The position numbers were made by a program, and so were the translations under genes. The notes under the pieces were generated by a model. It made no database searches, was not told the DNA's origin, and was given only the letters and a program-made list of their open reading frames with translations. DNA of 64,000 nucleotides from assembly GCA_028752905.1 (NCBI GenBank), contig JAQNBH010000002.1, positions 26,953,932 through 27,017,931 of the forward strand, in the 5' to 3' direction. Below, one piece after another: positions 13,510 to 22,579 of this stretch. Positions within the stretch are counted from its first letter, which is position 1; the number at the start of each line of letters is the position of its first letter. The DNA is from Cladorhizidae sp. MBARI D1340-BT2 (Eukaryota; Porifera; Demospongiae; Poecilosclerida; Cladorhizidae).

Positions 13510-14019
13510 ATAGAGAACACATAATGAAACCTATCATTCGAATCATATCAAGTCCATTACAGTAAAGTGTGCAGAATATTATGGATGTTTGATATCAACA
13601 GAGAGCACAGAGAGAGACCTATCTTAATAGCTATATATCAAGTTTATTCAGTGAAGTGTGGAGAATCTATTTAGCATCAAGAGAGAGCAGAGAGAAACCT
13701 ATCTTGTGATTCTATCAAGTCCATTACTGTGAAGTATGCGGAATATACGGATGTTTGGTATCAAGAGAGAGAACAGAGAGAGGCCTATATACCTTTAGAG
13801 CTATATATCAAGTCTATTCAGTGAAGTGTGGAGAATCTATGAAGCTAACATGTTTAGCTCAAGATAGAGAACACTGAGAGATACCTATCTTGCAAGTCCA
13901 TTACAGTGAAGTGTGCAGAATATATGGATGTTTGGTATCAAGAGAGAGCACTTGGAGAGTCCTATCTTAATAGCTGTATAACAAGTCTATTCAGTGAAGT
14001 GTGGATAATCTACGAAGCT
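13510..14019. repeat. 510 bp P/Q module 4, beta type with TATA insertion
   Basis: Beta markers are aaagtgtgc and tagctgtata. It is four bases longer than the others because gcctacc has become gcctatatacc (near 13785-13795). Confidence 0.95.
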
Positions 14020-15226
14020 AACATGTTTAGCATCAAGTAAGAGTACAATTCATAACTGCCCTAATTAACAAGACCAAAGTCCCAGATTTTGTCAACTGAT
14101 AGAGAAGGCCCTTATCTGCAACATGTGAACAGATTATCAATAAATGTAGTGGTTTTTCACTGGCAGGCCACCGCTTTGGCAACTGGAAAACGCCAGGAAA
14201 AATCCCAAACCTTACCACTTCAAATCCCCATAACTTGCTAATACTTAGAGTACTCAACATTTTGGCACGTACAAAAGACAGATAATTAGAAGGGCTATTC
14301 GGTGATATAAAAATTATCTTTTTTGGGTAAAGTGTAGAAAAGTTATGAGCTTCACGGCAAAAAAACAAGATTTTCGGGGGGAAAATGAGAAACATATAGA
14401 CCAAATTAGGGCAAATATCAAGAACATGTTTAGCATCAAGTAAGAGTACAATTCATAACTGCCCTAATTAACAAGACCAAAGTCCCAGATTTTGTCAACT
14501 GATAGAGAAGGCCCTTATCTGCAACATGTGAACAGATTATCAATAAATGTAGTGGTTTTCACTGGCAGGCCACCGCTTTGGCAACTGGAAAACGCCAGGA
14601 AAGATCCCAAACCTTACCACTTCAAATCACCATAACTTGCTAATACTTAGAGTACTCAAAATTTTGGCACGTACAAAAGACAGATAATTAGAAGGGCTAT
14701 CCGGTGATATAAAAATTATCTTTTTTGGGTAAAGTGTAGAATAGTTATGAGCTTCACGGCAAAAAAACAAGATTTTCGGGGGGGAAATGAGAAACATATA
14801 GACCAAATTAGGGCAAATATCAAGAACATGTTTAGCATCAAGTAAGAGTACAATTCATAACTGCCCTAATTAACAAGACCAAAGTCCCAGATTTTGTCAA
14901 CTGATAGAGAAGGCCCTTATCTGCAACATGTGAACAGATTATCAATAAATGTATTGGTTTTCACTGGCAGGCCACCGCTTTGGCAACTGGAAAACGCCAG
15001 GAAAGATCCCAAACCTTACCACTTCAAATCACCATAACTTGCTAATACTTAGAGTACTCAAAATTTTGGCACGTACAAAAGACAGATAATTAGAAGAGCT
15101 ATCCGGTGATATAAAAATTATCTTTTTTGGATAAAGTGTAGAAAAGTTATGAGCTTCACGGCAAAAAAACAAGATTTTCGGGGGGAAAATGAGAAACATA
15201 TAGACCAAATTAGGGCAAATATCAAG
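14020..15226. repeat. Run of 3 monomers
   Basis: Starts are 14020 G, 14423 (T4, aaagatccc, gggctatcc, gaatag, G7) and 14825 (gtattgg, gaagagct, with ttttttggataaag, a G to A change not seen elsewhere). Confidence 0.95.
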
Positions 15227-15736
15227 ATAGAGAACACATAATGAAACCTATCATTCGAATCATATCAAGTCCATTACAGTAAAGTGTGCAGAATATTATG
15301 GATGTTTGATATCAACAGAGAGCACAGAGAGAGACCTATCTTAATAGCTATATATCAAGTTTATTCAGTGAAGTGTGGAGAATCTATTTAGCATCAAGAG
15401 AGAGCAGAGAGAAACCTATCTTGTGATTCTATCAAGTCCATTACTGTGAAGTATGCGGAATATACGGATGTTTGGTATCAAGAGAGAGAACAGAGAGAGG
15501 CCTATATACCTTTAGAGCTATATATCAAGTCTATTCAGTGAAGTGTGGAGAATCTATGAAGCTAACATGTTTAGCTCAAGATAGAGAACACTGAGAGATA
15601 CCTATCTTGCAAGTCCATTACAGTGAAGTGTGCAGAATATATGGATGTTTGGTATCAAGAGAGAGCACTTGGAGAGTCCTATCTTAATAGCTGTATAACA
15701 AGTCTATTCAGTGAAGTGTGGATAATCTACGAAGCT
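15227..15736. repeat. 510 bp P/Q module 5, beta type with TATA insertion
   Basis: Carries the same four-base expansion gcctatatacc as module 4, 1717 bp upstream, plus aaagtgtgc and tagctgtata. Confidence 0.95.
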
Positions 15737-16590
15737 AACATGTTTAGCATCAAGTAAGAGTACAATTCATAACTGCCCTAATTAACAAGACCAAAGTCCC
15801 AGATTTTGTCAACTGATAGAGAAGGCCCTTATCTGCAACATGTGAACAGATTATCAATAAATGTAGTGGTTTTTCACTGGCAGGCCACCGCTTTGGCAAC
15901 TGGAAAACGCCAGGAAAAATCCCAAACCTTACCACTTCAAATCCCCATAACTTGCTAATACTTAGAGTACTCAACATTTTGGCACGTACAAAAGACAGAT
16001 AATTAGAAGGGCTATTCGGTGATATAAAAATTATCTTTTTTGGGTAAAGTGTAGAAAAGTTATGAGCTTCACGGCAAAAAAACAAGATTTTCGGGGGGAA
16101 AATGAGAAACATATAGACCAAATTAGGGCAAATATCAAGAACATGTTTAGCATCAAGTAAGAGTACAATTCATAACTGCCCTAATTAACAAGACCAAAGT
16201 CCCAGATTTTGTCAACTGATAGAGAAGGCCCTTATCTGCAACATGTGAACAGATTATCAATAAATGTAGTGGTTTTCACTGGCAGGCCACCGCTTTGGCA
16301 ACTGGAAAACGCCAGGAAAGATCCCAAACCTTACCACTTCAAATCACCATAACTTGCTAATACTTAGAGTACTCAAAATTTTGGCACGTACAAAAGACAG
16401 ATAATTAGAAGGGCTATCCGGTGATATAAAAATTATCTTTTTTGGGTAAAGTGTAGGAAAGTTATGAGCTTGACGGCAAAAAAACAAGATTTTCGGGGGG
16501 AAAATGAGAAACATATAGACCAAATTAGGGCAAATATCAAGAACATGTTTAGCATCAAGTAAGAGTACAATTCATAACTGCCCTAATTAA
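15737..16590. repeat. Two monomers plus the left piece of the split monomer
   Basis: Starts are 15737 G, 16140 F (gcttgacgg) and 16542, of which only 49 bp remain before the transposon. In the rest of the array an F monomer is usually followed by an E monomer, and the matching piece right of the transposon is indeed class E. Confidence 0.95.
16587..16590. repeat. Target-site duplication TTAA, left
   Basis: TTAA at unit positions 46-49 of the split monomer, directly before the terminal inverted repeat. Intact monomers have one TTAA here (ctaattaacaag), and the occupied site has two, one at each end. This is the signature of piggyBac-superfamily insertion. Confidence 0.93.
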
Positions 16591-16603
16591 CTCTTTGACT
16601 GCG
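16591..16603 (+). repeat. Left terminal inverted repeat, 13 bp
   Basis: CTCTTTGACTGCG pairs with the inverted right end at 12 of 13 positions (A/G mismatch at position 8). Beyond these 13 bases the two ends differ. A related string, ctttttgactcgcag, lies inside at 16681-16695 and may be a decayed subterminal copy. Confidence 0.9.
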
Positions 16604-16667
16604 GTGGACATATATATATGTCCGACAAAAATTGCACTCGTACGCGGTGGACATATATATATGTCCG
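16604..16667 (+). repeat. Two 18 bp palindromes at the transposon's left end
   Basis: ggacatatatatatgtcc occurs at 16606-16623 and 16649-16666. Each is a perfect palindrome, both inside a longer shared string gcggtggacatat...gtccg spaced 43 bp apart. Subterminal repeats of this kind are often bound by the transposase or help pair the ends; that role is inferred here. No copy is found near the right end, so the ends are asymmetric. Confidence 0.85.
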
Positions 16668-16931
16668 TAAAGGACTAATGCTTTTTGACTCGCAGTAAGG
16701 TGCTGCTTATCGGTACAGCCACTCACGAAGCATCTGCCTATTGTCTGCTTGTTGGTACAGCTGCTCACAGTGTTTAATTCACTTGTACTGACCTGGAATT
16801 ATCAACTATCTTTGGACAAAGCGTGCTTATGTAAGGTGGTTATGTACCTTCACTCTAGATGCTTGATAGATTATTATGCTGAATACAAGTGATGGATAGA
16901 TAATTATTATAATAGAGCTGAAGTGCTGTGT
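16668..16931 (+). other. Transposon left subterminal and leader region
   Basis: No gene is seen. Two imperfect 24 bp direct repeats, starting ctgctt and ending ctcac with ggtacagc inside, lie at 16703-16726 and 16745-16768 (spacing 42 bp), close to the 43 bp spacing of the palindromes upstream. The remainder is AT-rich sequence up to the first ATG of the transposase frame. It would hold the promoter and 5' leader of the ancestral gene, but I see no clear promoter element. Confidence 0.6.
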
Positions 16932-17354
16932 ATGTTAAAAAGAGATGACAGTGATGATGATTTTGGTGGATATATTGATGAGAATTATTGTGAAGGTGTG
17001 GAGGATGGTAAAGAGGGTGTGGAGTATGGTGAAGATGTTGTGGATAGTGTAAAGATGAAGAAAGTCGTAGGAGTAGCTCCAGTGAAAGTTCAAGCAGCTC
17101 CAGTTCAAGCAGCTCCAGTTGAAGCAGCTCCAGTTGAAGCAGCTCCAGTTCAAGCAGCTCCAGTGCCATCAGCTCCAGTGGCCAGCAGCTCCAGTACCAG
17201 CAGCTCCAGTGCCAGCAGCTCCAGTGGTAATATCTCATTCAGTCAGACATCTGGTTGCACAGTTGATATGGAAGGAAAAGCGCCCATTGACTTTTCTCAG
17301 CTTTTTCTCGATGACACTATCCTAAGGAGAATTGTGGAGGAAACAAATTTGTAA
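16932..17354 (+). CDS. Residual N-terminal transposase reading frame, 140 codons
   Basis: The longest surviving open piece of the transposase, ending at the TAA that replaces a conserved Tyr codon. Order: acidic residues 4-45 (DDSDDD, CEGVEDGKEGVEYGEDVVD), a linker of five to six AAPV-type repeats followed by a Ser-rich stretch, then the first 25 or so residues of the DDE domain. An acidic N-terminus ahead of the domain is normal for piggyBac transposases. If translated, it would give a fragment with no catalytic residue and no C-terminal Cys-rich domain. Whether it is expressed cannot be told; most likely it is simply a remnant. Confidence 0.5.
   Translation: MLKRDDSDDDFGGYIDENYCEGVEDGKEGVEYGEDVVDSVKMKKVVGVAPVKVQAAPVQAAPVEAAPVEAAPVQAAPVPSAPVASSSSTSSSSASSSSGNISFSQTSGCTVDMEGKAPIDFSQLFLDDTILRRIVEETNL
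17091..17226 (+). repeat. 15 bp coding minisatellite with one-base phase slip
   Basis: Nine copies of (c/g)aagcagctccagtt or its variant ccagcagctccagtg. Six lie at 17091-17180, then an extra G at 17181, then three at 17182-17226. In the transposase frame the copies before the extra G read QAAPV, EAAPV or PSAPV, and those after it read ASSSS or TSSSS. The frame stays open across both, and the domain downstream is in the shifted phase. Copies 3 and 4 contain tga in the Ser phase, so they can only be read as AAPV. Confidence 0.9.
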
Positions 17355-17660
17355 GCAGACCAATTTATAGCTTCGAATCAAGACCTACCTCCTCATCTAG
17401 AATGAGAGGTTGGAAAGCTTGGCACAGTTAGCGAGATAAAGAGCCCTCTATATATCCATTAGCGTGGACAATCATACCAGCTTTGAAGAGAAATTGCTGT
17501 CGATGAATCAATTGGATTCAAGGGGAGGGTCTGGTTCATCCAGTACTTGTCCATGAAGCCCACAAAGTGGGGTACGAAAGCTTATATCCTGGCAGACAGC
17601 TCTAGTGGATATACCTATAGTTGGAAGCTGTATGTAGGTGAGGAGACTTTAGTATACTCA

Positions 17661-17709
17661 TAATAATATGATAAATACACTTGTACCATCTCTAAAAAGT
17701 AGTGGCTTT
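17661..17709 (+). other. Deletion scar within the transposase
   Basis: Between the block ending in YVGEETLVYS (stop at 17661) and the GTVQVNR block there are only about 50 bases. In the family this interval holds a stretch of roughly 40-60 residues with the second catalytic Asp in a DNxxT motif. No such motif is found in any frame here. Confidence 0.6.
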
Positions 17710-17890
17710 GGTGCATTTGGTACAGTTCAGGTGAACAGGTTGCATGTATCAAGGCCAAAGACGAAATGAAAAAGAATCTGTAAGTACAAATGGTGTCCAT
17801 GCCTTGAAATGGTTGGACAAGAGAGCTGTGACCATTCTGAGAACTATCCATGATGATAGCACAGTTGGTAGATCATCCAAAGCTAGCTGA

Positions 17891-18017
17891 GCTGAGATAC
17901 ATACTAGCACTAGCTATAGAACAACTTGGTTTGCTTGGTAGTCTACTAGTTACCTCCAATGCTAGCTATTGCTGGCTATATATCGGCTACAACTGCCTTC
18001 TTCAAGCGCTGCTAGCT
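17891..18017 (+). repeat. Degenerate tagct-rich lead-in to the internal tandem repeat
   Basis: A non-coding stretch with repeated ctagct, tagctat and caagcgctgctagct strings. It looks like worn copies of the 199 bp repeat that follows. It begins right after the last recognisable transposase codon (tga at 17888). Confidence 0.6.
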
Positions 18018-18439
18018 ATAATGATCATCTAAAACTGCCAACTTCAAGCGCTAGCTAATTTGTCAGCTATAAAGATCAGCTCAAACTGCCTATACACTTC
18101 AAGCGCTAGCTACTTGGCTATCTAAAACTGTCAACTTCAAGCGATAGCTAATTTGCTAGCTATAAAGATAAGCTGAAACTGCCTATACACTTCAACCGCC
18201 ATCTAATTTGCTAGCTATAATGATCGTCTAAAACTGCCAACTTCAAGCGCTAGCTAATTTGCCTTCTATAAAGATCAGCTCAAACTGCCTATACACTTCA
18301 AGCGCTAGCTACTTGGCTATCTAAAACTGCCAACTTCAAGCGCTAGCTAATTTGCTAGCTATATATATCAGCTAAAACTGCCTATACACTTCAAGCGCCA
18401 TCTAATTTGCTAGCTATAATGATCATCTATGTAACAAAC
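18018..18439 (+). repeat. 199 bp tandem repeat inside the transposon
   Basis: Two copies (18018-18216 and 18217-18415), each starting ataatgatc(a/g)tct, with the start of a third at 18416-18428. Each copy consists of four sub-units that start aaactg and continue with (ca)acttcaagcgctagct; spacing is 51, 42, 51 and 55 bp in the first copy. It occupies the place where the transposase C-terminus should be. No homology to the flanking satellite is seen. Confidence 0.9.
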
Positions 18440-18674
18440 TGGTTAGCTTATCCATATAATAATACTTACTTGGAGTCTAGCTTCACTTGTCTTGCCATCT
18501 CAAAAGGTTCTGCTAGCCAGGTGTTGGGTAGAAAGTTAGGAGATAGTAGGAATATCACTCGTATGCTCACCTCAAAAATACAAAACAAAACCAATTAAAA
18601 ATCAGGTGATTTAAAAAACGGGTGATTCAATAAACAGCCTCCGCATGCAGGGGAAATTACTGGGTAAATCCCTT
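18429..18674 (+). other. Transposon right end, no gene recognised
   Basis: A stretch open in one frame to about 18598 shows no piggyBac block I can recognise. I considered a remnant of the C-terminal part but found neither the GGVD/LD motif of the third catalytic Asp nor paired Cys. Near the end there is a short direct repeat (aggtgattt at 18604-18612 and gggtgattc at 18620-18628) and gcatgc, which may be right-end recognition sequence. Confidence 0.5.
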
Positions 18675-18687
18675 CGCAGCCAAAGAG
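18675..18687 (-). repeat. Right terminal inverted repeat, 13 bp
   Basis: cgcagccaaagag, the inverted partner of the left end with one mismatch, directly followed by the second TTAA. Confidence 0.9.
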
Positions 18688-18691
18688 TTAA
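18688..18691. repeat. Target-site duplication TTAA, right
   Basis: The second copy of TTAA, joined directly to caagaccaaag, which follows TTAA in every uninterrupted monomer. Confidence 0.93.
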
Positions 18692-19447
18692 CAAGACCAA
18701 AGTCCCAGATTTTGTCAACTGATAGAGAAGGCACTTATCTGCAACATGTGAACAGATTATCAATAAATGTAGTGGTTTTTCACTGGCAGGCCACCGCTTT
18801 GGCAACTGGAAAACGCCAGGAAAAATCCCAAACCTTACCACTTCAAATCACCATAACTTGCTAATACTTAGAGTACTCAAAATTTTGGCACGTACAAAAG
18901 ACAGATAATTAGAAGAGCTATCCGGTGATATAAAAATTATCTTTTTTGGGTAAAGTGTAGAAAAGTTATGAGCTTCACGGCAAAAAAACAAGATTTTCGG
19001 GGGGGAAATGAGAAACATATAGACCAAATTAGGGCAAATATCAAGAACATGTTTAGCATCAAGTAAGAGTACAATTCATAACTGCCCTAATTAACAAGAC
19101 CAAAGTCCCAGATTTTGTCAACTGATAGAGAAGGCCCTTATCTGCAACATGTGAACAGATTATCAATAAATGTAGTGGTTTTCACTGGCAGGCCACCGCT
19201 TTGGCAACTGGAAAACGCCAGGAAAGATCCCAAACCTTACCACTTCAAATCACCATAACTTGCTAATACTTAGAGTACTCAAAATTTTGGCACGTACAAA
19301 AGACAGATAATTAGAAGAGCTATCCGGTGATATAAAAATTATCTTTTTTGGGTAAAGTGTAGAAAAGTTATGAGCTTCACGGCAAAAAAACAAGATTTTC
19401 GGGGGGAAAATGAGAAACATATAGACCAAATTAGGGCAAATATCAAG
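18688..19447. repeat. Right piece of the split monomer plus one L monomer
   Basis: 358 bp (TTAA included) complete the class E monomer begun at 16542: ggcacttatc, gaagagct and G7 are all present and it reads like the uninterrupted E monomer at 27214 by eye. An L monomer follows at 19046, then a module, the same E-L-module order as at 23787-24592 and 37799-38604. Confidence 0.95.
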
Positions 19448-19953
19448 ATAGAGAACACATAATGAAACCTATCATTCGAATCATATCAAGTCCATTACAG
19501 TAAAGTTTGCAGAATATTATGGATGTTTGATATCAACAGAGAGCACAGAGAGAGACCTATCTTAATAGCTATATATCAAGTTTATTCAGTGAAGTGTGGA
19601 GAATCTATTTAGCATCAAGAGAGAGCAGAGAGAAACCTATCTTGTGATTCTATCAAGTCCATTACTGTGAAGTATGCGGAATATACGGATGTTTGGTATC
19701 AAGAGAGAGAACAGAGAGAGGCCTACCTTTAGAGCTATATATCAAGTCTATTCAGTGAAGTGTGGAGAATCTATGAAGCTAACATGTTTAGCTCAAGATA
19801 GAGAACACTGAGAGATACCTATCTTGCAAGTCCATTACAGTGAAGTGTGCAGAATATATGGATGTTTGGTATCAAGAGAGAGCACTTGGAGAGTCCTATC
19901 TTAATAGCGGTATAACAAGTCTATTCAGTGAAGTGTGGATAATCTACGAAGCT
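19448..19953. repeat. 506 bp P/Q module 6, alpha type
   Basis: Markers aaagtttgc, gcctacc and tagcggtata. First module right of the transposon. Confidence 0.95.
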
Positions 19954-20758
19954 AACATGTTTAGCATCAAGTAAGAGTACAATTCATAACTGCCCTAATT
20001 AACAAGACCAAAGTCCCAGATTTTGTCAACTGATAGAGAAGGCCCTTATCTGCAACATGTGAACAGATTATCAATAAATGTAGTGGTTTTTCACTGGCAG
20101 GCCACCGCTTTGGCAACTGGAAAACGCCAGGAAAAATCCCAAACCTTACCACTTCAAATCATCATAACTTGCTAATACTTAGAGTACTCAAAATGTTGGC
20201 ACGTACAAAAGACAGATAATTAGAAGGGCTATTCGGTGATATAAAAATTATCTTTTTTGGGTAAAGTGTAGAAAAGTTATGAGCTTCACGGCAAAAAAAC
20301 AAGATTTTCGGGGGGAAAATGAGAAACATATAGACCAAATTAGGGCAAATATCAAGAACATGTTTAGCATCAAGTAAGAGTACAATTCATAACTGCCCTA
20401 ATTAACAAGACCAAAGTCCCAGATTTTGTCAACTGATAGAGAAGGCCCTTATCTGCAACATGTGAACAGATTATCAATAAATGTAGTGGTTTTCACTGGC
20501 AGGCCACCGCTTTGGCAACTGGAAAACGCCAGGAAAGATCCCAAACCTTACCACTTCAAATCACCATAACTTGCTAATACTTAGAGTACTTAAAATTTTG
20601 GCACGTACAAAAGACAGATAATTAGAAGAGCTATCCGGTGATATAAAAATTATCTTTTTTGGGTAAAGTGTAGAAAAGTTATGAGCTTCACGGCAAAAAA
20701 ACAAGATTTTCGGGGGGAAAATGAGAAACATATAGACCAAATTAGGGCAAATATCAAG
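19954..20758. repeat. Two monomers, H-I
   Basis: Starts 19954 H (aaaatgttgg) and 20357 I (T4, gtacttaaaa). H-I between two modules is the commonest pair in the right block. Confidence 0.95.
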
Positions 20759-21264
20759 ATAGAGAACACATAATGAAACCTATCATTCGAATCATATCAA
20801 GTCCATTACAGTAAAGTGTGCAGAATATTATGGATGTTTGATATCAACAGAGAGCACAGAGAGAGACCTATCTTAATAGCTATATATCAAGTTTATTCAG
20901 TGAAGTGTGGAGAATCTATTTAGCATCAAGAGAGAGCAGAGAGAAACCTATCTAGTGATTCTATCAAGTCCATTACTGTGAAGTATGCGGAATATACGGA
21001 TGTTTGGTATCAAGAGAGAGAACAGAGAGAGGCCTACCTTTAGAGCTATATATCAAGTCTATTCAGTGAAGTGTGGAGAATCTATGAAGCTAACATGTTT
21101 AGCTCAAGATAGAGAACACTGAGAGATACCTATCTTGCAAGTCCATTACAGTGAAGTGTGCAGAATATATGGATGTTTGGTATCAAGAGAGAGCACTTGG
21201 AGAGTCCTATCTTAATAGCTGTATAACAAGTCTATTCAGTGAAGTGTGGATAATCTACGAAGCT
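20759..21264. repeat. 506 bp P/Q module 7, beta type
   Basis: Markers aaagtgtgc and tagctgtata. A private change gives ctatctagtgatt where others have ctatcttgtgatt. Confidence 0.95.
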
Positions 21265-22069
21265 AACATGTTTAGCATCAAGTAAGAGTACAATTCATAA
21301 CTGCCCTAATTAACAAGACCAAAGTCCCAGATTTTGTCAACTGATAGAGAAGGCCCTTATCTGCAACATGTGAACAGATTATCAATAAATGTAGTGGTTT
21401 TTCACTGGCAGGCCACCGCTTTGGCAACTGGAAAACGCCAGGAAAAATCCCAAACCTTACCACTTCAAATCCCCATAACTTGCTAATACTTAGAGTACTC
21501 AACATTTTGGCACGTACAAAAGACAGATAATTAGAAGGGCTATTCGGTGATATAAAAATTATCTTTTTTGGGTAAAGTGTAGAAAAGTTATGAGCTTCAC
21601 GGCAAAAAAACAAGATTTTCGGGGGGGAAATGAGAAACATATAGACCAAATTAGGGCAAATATCAAGAACATGTTTAGCATCAAGTAAGAGTACAATTCA
21701 TAACTGCCCTAATTAACAAGACCAAAGTCCCAGATTTTGTCAACTGATAGAGAAGGCCCTTATCTGCAACATGTGAACAGATTATCAATAAATGTATTGG
21801 TTTTCACTGGCAGGCCACCGCTTTGGCAACTGGAAAACGCCAGGAAAGATCCCAAACCTTACCACTTCAAATCACCATAACTTGCTAATACTTAGAGTAC
21901 TTAAAATTTTGGCACGTACAAAAGACAGATAATTAGAAGAGCTATCCGGTGATATAAAAATTATCTTTTTTGGGTAAAGTGTAGAAAAGTTATGAGCTTC
22001 ACGGCAAAAAAACAAGATTTTCGGGGGGAAAATGAGAAACATATAGACCAAATTAGGGCAAATATCAAG
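21265..22069. repeat. Two monomers, G and I-like
   Basis: Starts 21265 G (with G7) and 21668, a gtattgg, gtacttaaaa unit of the kind otherwise seen only in the left block at 11005 and 13108. Confidence 0.95.
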
Positions 22070-22579
22070 ATAGAGAACACATAATGAAACCTATCATTCG
22101 AATCATATCAAGTCCATTACAGTAAAGTGTGCAGAATATTATGGATGTTTGATATCAACAGAGAGCACAGAGAGAGACCTATCTTAATAGCTATATATCA
22201 AGTTTATTCAGTGAAGTGCGGAGAATCTATTTAGCATCAAGAGAGAGCAGAGAGAAACCTATCTTGTGATTCTATCAAGTCCATTACTGTGAAGTATGCG
22301 GAATATACGGATGTTTGGTATCAAGAGAGAGAACAGAGAGAGGCCTATATACCTTTAGAGCTATATATCAAGTCTATTCAGTGAAGTGTGGAGAATCTAT
22401 GAAGCTAACATGTTTAGCTCAAGATAGAGAACACTGAGAGATACCTATCTTGCAAGTCCATTACAGTGAAGTGTGCAGAATATATGGATGTTTGGTATCA
22501 AGAGAGAGCACTTGGAGAGTCCTATCTTAATAGCTGTATAACAAGTCTATTCAGTGAAGTGTGGATAATCTACGAAGCT
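22070..22579. repeat. 510 bp P/Q module 8, beta type with TATA insertion
   Basis: The only right-block module with gcctatatacc, shared with modules 4 and 5 left of the transposon. Private change gaagtgcgg. Confidence 0.95.

Larger units (their letters stand above)
13510..16541. repeat. 1717 bp tandem unit, second copy incomplete
   Basis: The 510 bp TATA-bearing module and the following G monomer recur with a spacing of 1717 bp (13510 and 15227; 14020 and 15737). The second copy then diverges: its next monomer is F instead of the gaatag type, and the one after is the E monomer split by the transposon. Confidence 0.85.
1..16590. repeat. Satellite array, left block (402/403 bp monomer)
   Basis: Head-to-tail monomers in one orientation, with 34 complete copies, a partial copy at the window edge and a 49 bp piece cut off by the transposon. 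The length alternates between 403 bp (T5 run) and 402 bp (T4 run). Monomers differ at a few diagnostic sites only, so they look very similar by eye. Every monomer carries TTAA at unit positions 46-49, a polyA7 tract and a G6/G7 run. Five 506-510 bp modules interrupt the series. No gene is seen. Short antisense frames recur in each copy only because the DNA recurs. An array of this kind is typical of heterochromatin; centromeric identity is not shown by the sequence. Confidence 0.98.
16932..17890 (+). pseudogene. Broken piggyBac-type transposase
   Basis: The ancestral enzyme would bind the element's ends and cut and paste at TTAA. Start: ATG 16932; the frame is open from 16893, and a GTG at 16923 is less likely in a eukaryote. 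Blocks in order: acidic N-terminus (KRDDSDDDFGG...), a low-complexity linker (17091-17226), then APIDFSQLFLDD..ILRRIVEETNL, the canonical opening of the DDE_Tnp_1_7 domain (about 17274-17351). TAA at 17352 stands where the family has Tyr (ETNLYA). Then DLPPHLE, a shift to the +2 frame with SRMRGWKAW (about 17393-17422), and TAG. A 58-codon piece (17487-17660) holds AVDESIGFKGR, QYLSMKPTKWGTKAY and SSGYTYSWKLYVG; its Asp at 17502 corresponds to the first catalytic Asp (D268 of the moth enzyme). GTVQVNR (17719 on) and NGVHALKWLDKRAV (17789 on) lie in other frames. The blocks with the second and third catalytic Asp and the Cys-rich C-terminus are absent. Confidence 0.9.
16591..18687 (+). mobile_element. 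Degenerate piggyBac-like DNA transposon, 2097 bp
   Basis: Seen: TTAA on both sides, terminal inverted repeats CTCTTTGACTGCG and, on the other strand, CTCTTTGGCTGCG, and between them a broken reading frame whose blocks match the piggyBac (DDE_Tnp_1_7) transposase family. The flanking pieces add up to one 403 bp monomer (49+358-4), so the insertion was clean with no array loss. Known: piggyBac transposases cut and paste at TTAA. Inferred: with frameshifts, stops and missing blocks this copy makes no active transposase, and it probably moved with enzyme supplied by another copy, because its ends and flanks are far less decayed than its gene. It is the only element of its kind in the window. Confidence 0.92.

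Noticed and set aside
16583..17238. Antisense frames across the transposon's left end and minisatellite.
   Set aside because: They cross the terminal inverted repeat or consist of the 15 bp repeat read backwards (Trp/Cys/Leu runs), so they are shadows.
17615..17851. A 78-codon antisense frame within the transposon.
   Set aside because: It lies opposite recognisable sense-strand transposase blocks and matches nothing I know.
17850..18032. A 60-codon sense frame ending in the tandem repeat.
   Set aside because: It overlaps the WLDKRAV transposase block in another frame and then runs into tagct-rich repeat DNA; no family resemblance.
18407..18598. A 63-codon frame near the transposon's right end as the transposase C-terminus.
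   Set aside because: No third catalytic Asp motif, no Cys pairs, and it begins inside the 199 bp repeat. It may be a remnant but cannot be supported.
16591..18687. A captured host gene within the island (the Pro-Ala/Ser linker suggested a secreted or mucin-like protein).
   Set aside because: There is no signal peptide, the linker is followed in frame by the opening of the piggyBac domain, and the acidic N-terminus fits that family.
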